From positions 248,001-312,000 of the forward strand of contig WBMQ01000006.1 of assembly GCA_016630905.1 (NCBI GenBank): a stretch of 64,000 bases of DNA. Reading direction: 5' to 3'. The position numbers and the translations under genes are program-made. Positions 11,696-23,782 of the stretch are shown piece after piece (the stretch's first letter is position 1; every line of letters starts with the position of its first letter). Origin of the DNA: Capillidium heterosporum (taxonomy: Eukaryota > Entomophthoromycota > Entomophthoromycetes > Entomophthorales > Capillidiaceae). The notes under the pieces were generated by a model. It saw only the letters and a list, made by a program, of their open reading frames with translations, was not told the origin of the DNA and searched no databases.

Positions 11696-12013
11696 AACAG
11701 CGACTTGGTTCCTATACTAGCTTTGAAGAATAAATTAGCACCTACGTGTACAGCTTTTTTACATATTAAGGGTATGTAAAAAGGGTGGCAATTAGTTTAT
11801 TTGAGACAGTTGCGAATAAATTTTAGGAGTCAAACATATTTCTATACCTCTACCCTTAATTCGAAGGCGAACTACTAAACTTTTACTGCAGGAAACCCTT
11901 TTCAAATTCAATAAGTAAACATATTACCATATCAAGAAGCCGATGCCTTGAATTTATTTGTTTCGTATACATTATTCTACTGTGTTGAATATTTTCAGTT
12001 AATCTGGCCTAGC

Positions 12014-12277
12014 ATGGATGGATATTTTTCAGAGATCGATTCTTGTCACAATTCAAAAGCTTGTCAGGCAATATTTTCTAAAAATAGATTCTATAACCAG
12101 GCTAAAAAAGGCATAACTCTCGAAAGTATACCTAACTACCTACAACTGCTTCCATCCAAGTTACAAAATTTCATATCCATTACCAGTATAAATGGAGAAA
12201 AGACTAGCCTTACGGAATTTAGTAAGGCAAGCTACACCTTGAGTAAAGGTAGGCCGGTTGTAATGTTGAAAGTTTAG
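12014..12277 (+). CDS. Unrecognised short frame, possibly gene remnant
   Basis: The open frame covers about 109 codons from a non-ATG codon at 11948; the first in-frame ATG is near 12014 and gives about 87 aa. The sequence is of ordinary amino-acid composition, with two Cys in a C-x5-C pair and no domain I know. Downstream frames are broken by stops, so it may be the surviving piece of a decayed gene. Low confidence that it is expressed. Confidence 0.2.
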   Translation: MDGYFSEIDSCHNSKACQAIFSKNRFYNQAKKGITLESIPNYLQLLPSKLQNFISITSINGEKTSLTEFSKASYTLSKGRPVVMLKV

Positions 12278-14388
12278 CGAGAGTCAGCTCCACTAGTTTT
12301 ACTACTTTAAAACTTGGATAGATAGAGATTAGCCTTATATATATATTGCAATTTTAGGCGACAAAGTAGAAATCGGGTTTTTGCAAGAATTTGGTATAAC
12401 GGATTTATATCCACACCTACTTGGTGCTTTTAAGTAGCTTTTGCTAAAGAAACTTTATCGGTACAAGTTTTTTAGTTAATGTATTGGTTTAACTAATAAT
12501 ATACATTGGGATCCGACTATTGATTTTGCTTGGATGTTGTAGTGGATGGATTATTTGGAATTTTGACCTCGGCGGTCTAGCGAATGCTTTTTGAAATTAT
12601 AAATCCCATATCCAGCTACCTATCAAAACACACCTATTCACGCTGTAGCATGGTGCAAGGGTATCATCAAATGATATATAAAACAAGTTCCTGTCACTGC
12701 CTCTACTTTTAAGGTTACTTACTCATCAACCTTGCAGCATATACAGGAAAGTATAATAGGCTGAAGTATTTTTCCAAGTAAACCGATTGGGACAATACTA
12801 GAAATTTTATATTGGCAGTTCTAAACTTTAGACAAGGATAAAGAAATCCCTTAATTGTATATCTAATTAAAGGTAAGGCTTCAAATGGATCAGATATAAT
12901 AGGTTTATCTATCCTTTTTCATAAATAGACTTGCCCTTGCAGAGTTAACTAAGTAGAAGGTCAGGGTACTCTATTTGCTTAGAGTATCAACATGTTTTTT
13001 AGTTAGTTTATTAATTTTGATAGTCGTAATCTATATTTTTACCTCTTAATAGTTGATATCTTATACAAAAGGATTATGGCGATACTATTACTTATAGGTA
13101 ATTATATCCTGATTGTAATTTAGTTTATATATATAAGGGATAGGGTAAGGTGATTGGTACCCCTTGATACCTGAATTGCATTTTCAGGTAATGTTTACTA
13201 GAATGTTCTTTGATAGACTTTTAGAGTAAGGTGGATTTGTCTCTGACCTAATATAGTTTTAGCATATGTAAATTATTGTATTTTTTAATTTTAGTAGTGC
13301 TGTTTATATTTTGTTTCTTATAAAGGCAATGTAGGGCCTACTACATCTTTAACGCGATTCCTACCTTACTGCCATAAAGCCATCTATTGATAGGTTACTT
13401 TATATGCTATGTAAAAGGAGACTGAATGAAGTAACTTTTATTGTAAAAATTAGTATATATCATTTGAGTTAGTTGTAATGGAAGCCTAGAGTCGTCCAGC
13501 GGTAGATCTAAAGTGCAATAGGAGGATTGGGCCCCCGAAGGTAGAATTCCGCCTCCCTTATTACGTAGCCTGGGAAAATTTTAACCCTTACTCTCGATAT
13601 ACTTTTAATTTATACTCCATTTATACCTTTCGGTTAATCATGCTACAAGTCTTTGGAAATGGCATGGTGTAATGATGGTGAACTTCATTCAAATGGTGGC
13701 TTGCTGCTAGTTGGCAAATCTGGCTTACCTTGTGTTCAGTTATAACTTCCAGCTAACCAGTCCAAAAGCTTTTCAAAATGTAGGTGAAAAAGGCTATTCT
13801 ATCTGTTCGCTTTTACCTTATATTTTTTTGAGTTTGCTAAATAAAAATGGAAAGAAATTCGAACGAATATAAGAATCTGATTTGGATCGTTGTGAGCTAA
13901 TAGTTGAAGTTTAAATAATAGATAGGTAACAAAAACAAGCACCATACATTATACTTTAAAATGACTGATCTCTATTAGTAAGCGATGCAGTTATATAAAT
14001 TAGTAAATTAAAAACATACCTGTTCTTGTGTTATAGTTAATTATTTTTACACAAGTACTTTTATAAATCTTGATAGATTAATTAACAAATGTTTAGAATG
14101 GTTCTATACCAACTCAAAATAACTACTAATACCAGGTTTATTTGAGCTGACTGCCAGAATCTTACTCTAGTTCTTTTTTGAAAACAACAGGTAGATGAAC
14201 TAAGGGAGAGAACCGAAGCGTATATCAGTATCAATAATATAATGAGAATATAGATGAACTTTAGTGAGACTCTTATACTTGAAATTACTAGGAATAGCAT
14301 ATTAAAAAAGTAATACTGTAAACCATTTATTATTTAAAATATTATATACCACTATACATTTTACATCAAGACCGAAAATTAAAAACTC
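12278..14388. other. Long intergenic stretch with one GC-rich patch
   Basis: No gene recognised. Within AT-rich DNA, 13490-13556 is GC-rich. It holds a CCAGCGGTAG run and a possible stem, GGAGG (13521-13525) pairing with CCTCC (13552-13556). It does not fold into a tRNA cloverleaf by eye. Confidence 0.4.
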
Positions 14389-16488
14389 TTAGCTCCTCTT
14401 TGTAACTGCTCTACCCATCAGCACCCTCTCACAATTTCTACCTCTGCTAGACAACCTATAGATATCCGTTGCAACTTTAAGTTTAGCGCGAGCTAACTCG
14501 TAGCCCCCATTGAACGCTCTACCAAAGTACTCCATAGATTTGCAGGCATCTTTTTTAACTCCTCTACCTTCTAATAAGCAGCTACCCGTCTGGTACATGG
14601 CTTCGACGTGACCCAAATCAGCTGCTCGCCTATAAAATTCATAAGTCAACTTCAGGTCTTTGACCACCAACCTGTAATGTCGTGCCAAACTGAAGTGAGC
14701 TTGTGAGCAGCCCAATAACCCTGCTTTTTCGAAGGTTGTAATGGCCAACTCTACATTGGCAGACCGACCAATGCCGTTGTAGTACAATTTAGCTAACCGG
14801 TATGTAGCGGTAGGGTGGTCGTTCTCACTCGCCTTTAAGAACCAATACTCAGCATCGCCGATATCGATCTCGTAGAACCCTTTATCGTCAATAGCAAGGC
14901 AACCGAGTTGGTACTGAGCTTCACTATTTCCATCTTCAGCAGCTTTAATTAGCCATCCCAATACGTCGGTAGGATCCTTACCTGTGCTTGAGTCCTGCAG
15001 GTAGAGGGTAACAGCTCGACTCTGTGCTTCATTATGCCCCAACTTTCCCGCTCGAACCAAATATTTGGTTGCTGTTACTAAATCCTTTGGTTCCAGTAGA
15101 TTGCCCACCACAAAGCAAAACTCGAGGTATTCGAACAGGGGATCAACCCCAGTTATACGTCGTAAACTATTGGCAATGATGGGACTTAAGTCCCCCGATT
15201 CAGCATGTGCTAACAAAGATAGTAGCTGGTCAAAATCGAATTCAATTGTTGGCATGTCAGATATAGTTAGGTTAGTTGAAGCTGGAGCTTCTAATTGAAA
15301 GGTATCAAAAGTATCAACTAAATCACTAATCGAGAAGTCGCGTTGGTCAAATCCCAGCTTGGTAACTTCCAATTGATCGGTGATATTTTCAAAATCTAAA
15401 CGATTATCTACAAAAATATTAATACTAAATTAAACTCAAGGCTTACTCAAATCCAACGATTTATATTTCAATATCTCAACAACTTGCTTAGTACTCGATC
15501 TCTTTTCTAAAATTGGGTGCTGACAGCTTATCACCAACTGCTTAAAATACCCGGGTGTACCCTCCGGCATCTCATCAACGACTCCATTCAATTTCCTCCT
15601 GAAAATAGTTTCTGTCTCATACTCTGTAAAGAATGGTGGTTTCAATGTAGCTAATTGCATCATGACAACCCCTAAAGCGTAGACATCGACCTTTGTGGTA
15701 GGTTTACAGGTCCTGTCGACTAACAACTCGGGAGGCATCCACAGCAAAGAACCGATACCCATCAACGTAGTGCTGTCTAAATTTCGTACCTCAGTTTCCA
15801 GCTTACAGATACCAAAGTCGGCTAGTTTGACGGATGTTATATTACTTCCTTCCATTCCGATCAAGACATTATCTGGTTTAATGTCTCTGTGCAGTATACC
15901 TTTGCCATGGATAAAATCGAGTGCTAAGCTAATATCCAAAGCAATACATCTCCTGAAATCCCATTCCATAGCTCCCAACTTGTGTGAAATAAACTCTTTG
16001 AGGTTCATTCCATCAACAAATTCCATCAATAGACAAAAGTTATCCGAGTCATCTTTACAAGTTGTAACGAATTGGATGATGTAGGGACAACTATCTGACA
16101 TTTTTACATTCAATAAAAGAATTAAATAGAAATTTACCTAGTGATTGCAGTGCTTTAGCTTCTCGTTTCAGTCCAACTATCGCCTTATGAAATCGTTCCT
16201 TTGTATATTGATCATCGTTAGGAAGTTTCAGTTGCTTGAGAGCTAGAACTTGATTCTGGACTTTGACTCTGTAAACAGTACCGAAACCACCTTCCCCTAG
16301 CTTTGCTAGAATTTGGATATCTTTGTATTTTATGTCGTTGAGAATTTGACCATTAATTCTGGTTAGTTGGGTGTTGGGTATTGGATTGTTGACATTGCTA
16401 TCGTCCACTAAATAATAAATAAAATATATACTTGAATATCTACTACTTTTATTAAAAAATTACCTTTGAAGCCTGAATTAACCAGCAT
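14389..16488 (-). CDS. Protein kinase with C-terminal Sel1 repeats
   Basis: Four exons, 16488-16464, 16407-16138, 16094-15447 and 15407-14389, join in frame to 653 aa; introns are 56, 43 and 39 nt. The kinase domain (about 38-312) has the glycine loop GEGGFG at 46-51, Lys66 in A-L-K, Glu91 in K-R-E-A, HRDIKPDN at 167-174, DFG at 191-193 and a PPE in place of APE, so it looks active and serine/threonine-specific. The C-terminal half carries tandem Sel1-type TPR repeats (for example A-Q-Y-Q-L-G-C-L, A-T-Y-R-L-A-K-L-Y-Y-N-G-I-G, A-M-Y-Q-T-G-S-C-L-L-E-G-R-G), a scaffold for protein binding. Kinase-Sel1 fusions are common in some early-diverging fungi such as Glomeromycotina. The short first exon gives the only ATG that keeps the frame. 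The substrate is unknown. Confidence 0.85.
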
Positions 16489-17335
16489 CGGTACGTTAGT
16501 TTTTATCCAAATTGAAGCTTAAGTTGATGTTGGATTCTTTATATCGGATTCAAATTCTTTAGCGTTGCAAGTTGAAAAGGCAAGCTTATAGTAGTGTAAG
16601 TTCTTGTAAGAGGGATTCATCATAGGAAGAGTTAACTGAAAGTATTAAAAGTAGCCGGGTCCAATTCTTGAAATGGAAGTGTTTTCAATCGGAACAAAGA
16701 GCAATTACCAATTAAAGTAATGCATACCCGAAACCGGTATCCAATACTTGATTGTGAGGAATAACTTGGTGCTTTCCGATAAAACCAATACTTTACTACT
16801 AAAAGTGATTGTTTAAAGTTCCACCGTATTCAATACTTTACCTATGAGTTTTGTAATTCTTTATGGTTATTTGCTAAATAGATAATCCGGTTGATTTTTG
16901 CTGGGAATCACCACTTGATTGCAGATTAATTAATTCCCCGGCTCAATAGAGTAGTAATTAGGAGTAGGTTACTCAACTTTTATTGATTGCTATGTATTTT
17001 GGATGGAGTTTGCCGAAATGTACTTGGATAATTAGTTTGACGACTTTATTGTTCAAGATACCAGCACAAATACTCGCTAATCCTGGATTTTTACCAGATG
17101 GTACCAAGTTTATTGAGACTTGGTTGACTGTAATCAACAGGCAAATGAACCTGTCGGTAATAAGTTTAAGCTCCAAAGATTGTCTTCGAAACTGTTTTTG
17201 ACAACATGGTTATCCATCTAACAGGTTACCAAGGATAAGTAAAAATGTACACAGAAACATATATTCAAAAATTGAAAGTGACTGTCATCATATAAGCCAC
17301 ATCTATACTCCATACCCTATCTAAAATATAAAAGT
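16489..17335. other. Intergenic between kinase-Sel1 gene and SDR array
   Basis: No coding evidence. Overlapping short frames on both strands at 16973-17201 show no family feature. Confidence 0.45.
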
Positions 17336-18443
17336 TTAATCGACGACGTTCATAGTCCAAGGCTTAGCTACTTCATTAATCCAAAATACTCCATATCCCT
17401 TCAACTTCTCCTCTTCAGTAGTAGCATCGACCAAAGTCTTGACATCCTCCAACGCAAGTTTAACTGGGGTCAAGGCACCTTCATCAGGATCACGTTGACC
17501 TACAGGGTTCATATCGGTCTTACAGACTCCAGGGCAGCAGGCAAGTACAAGTTTGTCGTAAGGGTTGGTTTGCAAATGTAAAGCAAAGTTGATAGCCGTC
17601 ATGTGGATTTTGGAGACGATATAAACTTTGAACGAGGTAACTGAAAAAGCCAAAATAGCATTAGAAAATAAATAATAAATGTAAGCTACCTTCTTCAGGC
17701 CAGCCATTCTCCTTCAAAGTGTTGGTACGTACACTTTCAATATAGTTTTCCATAAGTTGGTTGACCTTGGCAACTGTCAACTCCTTGTTCAAAAACTTGG
17801 GCACAGAAGCTTCAGGCAAATTGTTCAAGTTGCCTAAACCAGAAGTAACGGTTATCATACGACCTTTTGACTTTAGAACTGGTAAGAAAGTTTCAACCAT
17901 GTTCAAAGTGTCGTAGTAGTTGACTTGAATAGTTGGTGGGATTCTGCTGTTGAAATCGATATCTTGGGTAGCTATTTGAAAAAGTTAGTTTATCATCTAT
18001 TTTCTAAAATTTGGAAATTTACCTATACCAGCATTGTTGATTAATACATCGATACCTATTCATCAAGAAAAGCAGGTTAAATAGGAGTTTCTACAAAAGG
18101 ATATATGCTAATAGTTACCTTGATAGTTCTTGACCAAATACTCTTTGAACTCGTTGACGTTGTCATAGTTAGAGATATCCAATTTGTAAGTTTTGAGTTC
18201 AATATCGCTAGCCTCCAATTCCGCCTTATAAAGTTTGGTAAACTCATCGACGACCTCCTTACCCAATTCCAAATTTCTTGAAGTAACATAAACAGTAAAA
18301 CTGCTGGTGTTGTATTTATTAGCGTTCAGTATCAATTGTTTAACTATTGACTTTCCGACTCCTTTATTCTAAAATACGTTAGTTATGAACACTTCAATAT
18401 CACTTACCGAGCCCGTAACTACAAAAATTCGCTTGTTGGTCAT
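17336..18443 (-). CDS. Short-chain dehydrogenase, SDR copy A
   Basis: Exons 18443-18408, 18368-18119, 18055-18023, 17971-17690 and 17640-17336 give 301 aa. It is an NADPH-type classical SDR close in layout to carbonyl reductases: T10-G11-x-N-K-G-V-G cofactor loop, INNAG at 101-105, catalytic Ser in T-V-T-S-G (about 147-151) and Y207-x-x-S-K211. The CCPGxCKTDM and D-E-G-A-L-T-P segments match the carbonyl-reductase C-terminal region. It probably reduces an aldehyde, ketone or quinone in the cytosol; no signal peptide or membrane segment is seen. The C-terminus is the shortest of the family (PWTMNVVD). A CACGTG lies 82 nt before the start. It is the first of three minus-strand members. Confidence 0.9.
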
Positions 18444-18715
18444 CTTTATGAATTTACTTTGGTTAATCTAAGCAGTTTGAAGACACTGTACAAGTACTTA
18501 TAGTTGGAAAAATTCACCCTTGCTCACGTGGCTTACAAGTAGCTAGTTTTAAGTGGCTAAACAAATTGTTTCTTTTGCCGACTTTTGAGCTCATCAACAA
18601 CCTAGTTTTTTCAAGTCTTCAAAACTAGCTGTAGGTTGCCCAAGTATATGTTATGCCTCAAGGATATAAAAAGTCAAATTCAAATTCAAACTACCCTATA
18701 CAACCTATTCCATAT
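18444..18715. other. Spacer between SDR copies A and B
   Basis: Promoter side of copy A. It holds a TATAAGTA-like element near 18500 and a CACGTG at 18525-18530. Copy B ends at its right edge. Confidence 0.4.
18525..18530 (-). promoter_or_regulatory. CACGTG E-box upstream of SDR copy A
   Basis: Perfect CACGTG palindrome 82-87 nt before the ATG at 18443. The same hexamer precedes copy H, and GACGTG occupies the corresponding place before D and J. It is a typical fungal bHLH site; function is inferred. Confidence 0.35.
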
Positions 18716-19834
18716 TTATTGAGGATGCTCATAGAAAGTAATAGAAGGAAACACATTCAAAGTCCACGATTTAGGTACCTCGTCGATCCAGAACACACCT
18801 TTCCCCTCCAACTTCTCTTGGTTGGTAGTAGCATGGACCAAAACATCGATATCCTCCAAGGCAAGTTTAACTGGGGTCAAGGCACCTTCATCAGGATCGC
18901 GTAGACCATTTAGGTTCATATCGGTCTTACATATACCAGGACAGCAAGCAAGCACAAGTTTATTGTACGGATCTAATCGTAATTGTAAAGCAAAGTTAAT
19001 GGCAGTTAGGTGGATCTTGGAAATAGTATAGACTTTGAATGAATCGACTATATGATTAGGTGTTACAATTGAGATGGGATTCAAAGGCTACCTGCTTCGG
19101 GCCAACCATTTTCCTTCAGCTTATTAGTACGCACACTTTCTATATAGTTCTCCATAAGTTTATTTACTTTGTCAATAGTCAGCTCTCTATCTAAAAACTT
19201 GGAAACGCTAGCCTGAGGTAAGTAATTCAAATTACCTAGCCCAGAAGATATAGTTAGCATCCTACCCTTTGATCTTATAACTGGTAAAAAAGTTTGGATC
19301 ATGTTCAAGGTGTCATAGTAGTTAATTTGTAGTATTGGTGGAATTCGGTCTATGAAATTTAAGTCGTTTATAGCTAGTTGGTACTAGATATCAGAATGAT
19401 TTGTATAAAGTATGTAGTAAATTTACCTACACCAGCGTTGTTGATGAGGACATCGATAGCTAATTGATGGAAATGAGCCAATTATTTTTTAGCTGAAATA
19501 AATTTACCCTGGTATCTCTCGATTAAATAAGCTTTAAACTCGTTGACATTGTCGTAGTTTGAAATATCGAGTTTGTAAGTGCTGAGTTTGATGTCACTTT
19601 CCTCCAACTCCAACTTGTAAAGTTTGTTGAATTCTTGAACTGCTGCAGCACCCAAATCCAACTTCCTTGATGTAACGTAGATAATAAAATTCTTAGCTTT
19701 ATACCTTCTGGCGTTCAATATAAGTTGCTTGACAATGGCTTTTCCTATCCCCTTATTCTACATCTATTAACTTTAGGTTCTGTTTCGATAAATCTTACCG
19801 AACCAGTTACTACGAAAACTCTCTTGGATACCAT
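18716..19834 (-). CDS. Short-chain dehydrogenase, SDR copy B
   Basis: Exons 19834-19799, 19757-19508, 19459-19427, 19373-19092 and 19047-18716 join to 310 aa; introns are 41, 48, 53 and 44 nt. All SDR motifs are present: TGSNKGIG at 10-17, INNAG, T-I-S-S-G and Y207-T-I-S-K211. The C-terminus is longer than in A (NVFPSITFYEHPQ) and resembles copy F, so B and F are closest relatives across the strand switch. In intron 3 the nearest AG at the 5' side is skipped for a later one that restores the conserved 282-nt exon 4. A TATAAATA (minus strand, about 19893-19886) precedes it. The same type of carbonyl reduction is expected. Confidence 0.9.
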
Positions 19835-20359
19835 TCTTCCCAGTTACTTTTGAAAATACATTGTAATTTGAAAGTTTTGACCTTATATTTATAGCTAAAA
19901 GAAAACTACTCCTTTACATGGAAATAAGCTTTTATGTCGATCCAAAACTACATCTCTCTATGCCGATGTATGAGATCTATATTGGCAAAATTAAAACCAG
20001 TCTAAAGCATAATGCCACCGCTTGTAAAAATAAATCTGCCATTGTAGGCGTTACTATTTAACACCAACGATAGTTTGGTAAATATTGAAACTGATTACTT
20101 ACTCTTGTAATCTATATTATAAATACCAAGATATATACATATAGCTTTGCTTTTGTAACTGGTAGGCACCGATTTAACTAGTAAAAGTCCAAGAACTTTA
20201 CTACGTCACCATCCAAACTAATAAGCTATTTAATTTTAAAATATAACATCATTCTCTAGAAAAACCATAATGGAAATGATGCTATTCTTCAAATATGTAC
20301 AAGTTCCTACTAGAATATCACATATTTAAAGTATCCATAAAAGTCAATAGAGAGATATA
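19835..20359. other. Spacer upstream of SDR copy B
   Basis: Holds the TATA-like box of copy B and, near 19970, a weak relative (ATCTATATTGGC) of the CGG-N10-CCG promoter element seen before copies D, H, I and J. No gene. Confidence 0.35.
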
Positions 20360-21054
20360 CGTCTGAAGCCCAAGGTTTAGGTACCAAATCCATCCAGAAC
20401 ACAGTTTTTCCCTAAAACTTCTCTTTAGTAGGTTTATTATCCAAAATATTATATCTTCCAAGAATAGTTTACCTAGAGTTAAAACATCTTCATTGAGATC
20501 ATATGGACCCATAGGACTCATGTCAGTTTTATACATACTGAAGCAGTAGACAAGTACAAGCTTATCAAAAGGATCTATGTGCAATTGCAAGGCAAAGTTG
20601 ACAGCCGCCAAGTGGATCTTGAAGAACCAATCGACCATAACAATGTAGACATAAATATATATAGATCTCTCAAAATCAAGATCTAAAAAACACATTCTTT
20701 TGGTCACTCATTCTCCTTCAACTTATTAGTTTGCATGCTCACGATATAATCATCCATAAGTTGATTAACCTTCATGATCATCAAATCTTTATTCAAAAAC
20801 TTGGATACAAAAGCTTCAGACAAATTGTCCAAATTACTTAAGCCAGAAGATATAGCTATTATCCCTCCCTTAAATGTTAGAATTGGTAAAAAGGCTTCCA
20901 TTGTATTCAAATTGTCATAGCAATTGACCTAGATATCAGATGGGATCTTGTAATTAAAATATATGTCGAGTAAGATTAGTATAGGCTAAAAATCGTTATT
21001 GCAAATTATAAATATACATACACCAGCGTTGTTTATGAGTATGTCAAGGCTCAT
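20360..21054 (-). pseudogene. SDR copy C, decayed
   Basis: Pieces of SDR exons in the normal order. An L-D-I-L-I-N-N-A-G fragment at about 21054-21020 corresponds to exon 3. A substrate-domain fragment at 20910-20704 has A-I-S-S-G and N-Q-L-M-D. An exon-5 fragment at about 20640-20360 has K-I-H-L-A-A-V-N. Exons 1-2 with the TGxxxGxG loop are absent, the segment carrying the catalytic Tyr is lost and replaced by W-F-F-K, the CCPG motif has become Y-C-F-S, and frames are broken. It cannot encode a working enzyme. Confidence 0.75.
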
Positions 21055-22513
21055 TTTTTATCTCAAATTCAACCTTTAGGATCATCAGAAACAATATTAT
21101 ATTACCAATCGAAACTTCAAGTTGAAAAATTCAAGGTAGCAAGCATAGCTAAAGTTTTGCATAAAGGGTAGCATCCAATGCCAAATTGTGAGTATGCGTA
21201 GATGTTGGCGCCACTTGATTAAATCTACAGCTGGTATGCTCACTTTTGGGTATGTAGAGCTCGATAAATTTGATATAGTGATTAAACTTGATCCCTATCG
21301 ATCAAATTGCTTAGATTTAATAGACTGCTGATGGAGATTTTCTTTGTGCTGGATTCTAGCAACTGTATAATTCATATTTTTTTGTATAATGTTAAAAGCT
21401 ATTCTAAAAATCACGTAAATTTACTCAGTTTGCTAGTAACCAGGAATTGAAAACAGGTCTAAAATTCACTTATGATGTGTAAATCATGTCTGGTTGGGAA
21501 GACAAAGCAAATTTTACATTTTAGAACTTCAAAAGCACTTTTATTTACAGACAGTATTATAAAGAAATGCTCCTGTCCAAAAACCATGAACACGCATCAA
21601 TTTTTGGAAATATTCACACATTCAAAAGTCTTATCAAATCCTCTTCTAAAAACATTTATAGCACATTTAAGATAATGGTAGGTATATCTGATTTTTGCAA
21701 GTATAGAGTGATTTAATCATAGGTTTGATAACAGTTTATAGCTACATAAAGAGGTGTTTGAGATACTTGAGCTGACGTTCGGCTCCAATATCAAATAGTT
21801 TAGCCAGATATGATGGGAAGTTGGTTGGAATAGGAAACTTTGAAGTAATTGCCGTAGGTGTGTAGAACGAATATTCTAAGGAAGGGAATAAATTCTATTT
21901 ACCTATTCTAAGATTACAAAGTCCATATTGTATTTATGATAGCTTAAGTTTTCTATTTGACTTTAACAGCTGTCTTCAACCTTGGTGGAATCCTTAATTA
22001 CACGATAGCTTTTTGAAATGATAGTATGCTTTATTATCTTGAATTTAAACTATAAGACACTGGTAATATTGAATAAATCTATCTTATAGCTTAGCCTTTG
22101 ATCAACCAAATTCGATAAGAATCTAGTCCAAAGAAAATAGTTATAACAAAGTCAAATTATTTTATAAGTATAGGCCGAAATTATGGCAAGTCGGTCAATC
22201 AAAGCGTCAGCTTGACGACTAAATTGGGAACGTCGGCTTAAGTTGGATCCATAAGTTATAAGCTACTTTTGATAGCGTGGTCGAGTCTATACAATTTACT
22301 TAATCGTTAAAGAAATCCACCTCGCAATTGTATTTGACTGTCTTATCCAAAATCGCATTTTATTGCTCTATCCAAAAAATGCCAAAAACTATCCGATTAA
22401 AATGATCTTGACAGGTTGGCAAACGTCTCAGGAGGTTTCGTCACGCCTTATTCAAGAGTTTCCACATCCAATTCCCATCTGATTATTAATCACGATTTCG
22501 ATAGATATAGGCA
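21055..22513. other. Centre of the SDR strand switch
   Basis: Non-coding spacer between the minus-strand SDR copies A-C and the plus-strand copies D onward. A 67-codon frame at 21472-21675 with C-K-S-C-L-V-G-K could be a trace of a retroelement zinc motif, but the match is too short to call. Confidence 0.35.
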
Positions 22514-22556
22514 TTTAAATAAGCGACGCTGACGTGTCTAAACTTTGGATTCGAGT

Positions 22557-22572
22557 CGGAGTTATCTTGCCG
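22557..22572. promoter_or_regulatory. CGG-N10-CCG element, SDR copy D
   Basis: CGG at 22557-22559 and CCG at 22570-22572 with a 10-nt spacer (AGTTATCTTG), 129 nt before the ATG and about 60 nt before the TATAAATA at 22622. It matches the elements before copies H and J in both half-site spacing and spacer sequence. Inverted CGG repeats with fixed spacing are classic Zn2Cys6 binding sites (Put3 uses N10); the actual regulator is unknown. Confidence 0.55.
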
Positions 22573-22621
22573 GTTTCAATACATTATTAATGCCTCAAGA
22601 AAAGCTTTCATTTCCAACAGG

Positions 22622-22629
22622 TATAAATA
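22622..22629 (+). promoter_or_regulatory. TATA box of SDR copy D
   Basis: TATAAATA 64 nt before the ATG at 22686, kept in the duplicated copy I at 41319-41326. Confidence 0.5.
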
Positions 22630-22685
22630 GCTGCAGGTTGATTCCAAAATGTTCAAGTTTAAAAAAATACAAGACCAGTTTCAAA

Positions 22686-23782
22686 ATGTCCATCAAGAAA
22701 ATATTCGTAGTAACCGGTGCCGTAAGTTTTCATTTGCTATTGCATCTATCTAAGCATATGTATAGAACAAGGGAATCGGCAAGTCCATAGTCAAGCAACT
22801 GGTCTTGAACGCCTCCAAATACAAAACCAACAACTTCATCGTCTACGCCACTTCAAGAAAGCTAGAGTTGGGTGTTGCTGTGATTGAAGAGTTCAACAAG
22901 CTCTACAGATCGGAATTGGAGGAGAACAGCATAGAGCTCAAGGCATTTAAGCTCGATATCTCAAACTACGACAACGTGAACGAGTTCAAAGAATACTTGG
23001 TCAAGAATTATCAAAGTAAGTTTTTATCTAAAGAAACGCATTTACCAAACCAAATTTCAATAGCCATTGATGTCCTCATCAACAACGCCGGTGTAGGTAT
23101 GTTTCACTAATATTGTAATTTTATTTTAACATTCACTTTTAAAAGCTTTACCCGATGTCGACTTCACAAACAAGATCCCACCCACATTACAGATCAACTA
23201 TTTTGATACTTTGAACATGATCGAGACTTTCCTCCCCATTATCAAATCAAAGGGTAGGATGTTAACTGTCTCTTCTGGCCTAGGCAGCTTGAGCAACTTA
23301 CCACCAGCTGCTGTCCCTAAGTTCTTGAACACTGAATTGACGATTGAGAAAGTAAACCAACTCATGGAGAACTACATCCAAAGTGCTCGCACCAACACCT
23401 TGAAGGAGAATTTGTGGCCTGAGAATGGTACTATTAGTTTAGAGCTGCACACACACTAACATAAGCTTCTTTAGTTTCCCATTTTGGAGTCTACACTGTA
23501 TCTAAGATCCATGTAACTGCTTTGAACTACGCCTTGCAATTGAAGATTGATCCCAACGAAAAGCTCATTTTGGCCTGCTGCCCTGGCTACTGCGGTACCG
23601 ATCTCAATAATAATACGGGACCCAGATCGGCTGATGAAGGCGCTTTGACTCCAGTACATTTGGCATTGGAGAATTTGGATACGCTGAATAACGCTACCAC
23701 CAAGCAGGAGAAATTGGAAGGTAAAGGCGTATTTTGGCAGGATCTCATTCCCAAACCTTGGACCAAACATATTGACAGTTAA
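22686..23782 (+). CDS. Short-chain dehydrogenase, SDR copy D
   Basis: Exons 22686-22721, 22766-23015, 23064-23096, 23146-23427 and 23475-23782 give 302 aa; introns are 44-49 nt. Cofactor loop T10-G11-A-N-K-G-I-G17, N-N-A-G at 102-105, S149/S150 in T-V-S-S-G and Y207-T-V-S-K211 are all present. The C-terminal region reads ACCPGYCGTDLNNN and D-E-G-A-L-T-P, which also occur in copies H, I and J. The promoter carries a CGG-N10-CCG site and a TATAAATA. The block from 22514 to the end of exon 4 is nearly identical to copy I. A cytosolic NADPH-dependent carbonyl reductase is the likely role; the substrate cannot be inferred. Confidence 0.92.

Noticed and set aside
13490-13556. tRNA gene
   Set aside because: No A-box/B-box pair or cloverleaf could be drawn.
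15065-16084. Plus-strand frames over the kinase-Sel1 gene
   Set aside because: Antisense shadows of a clearly coding minus-strand gene.
21472-21675. C-K-S-C-L-V-G-K frame, possible copia-type zinc motif
   Set aside because: Only a few residues match; no integrase or other retroelement domain follows.
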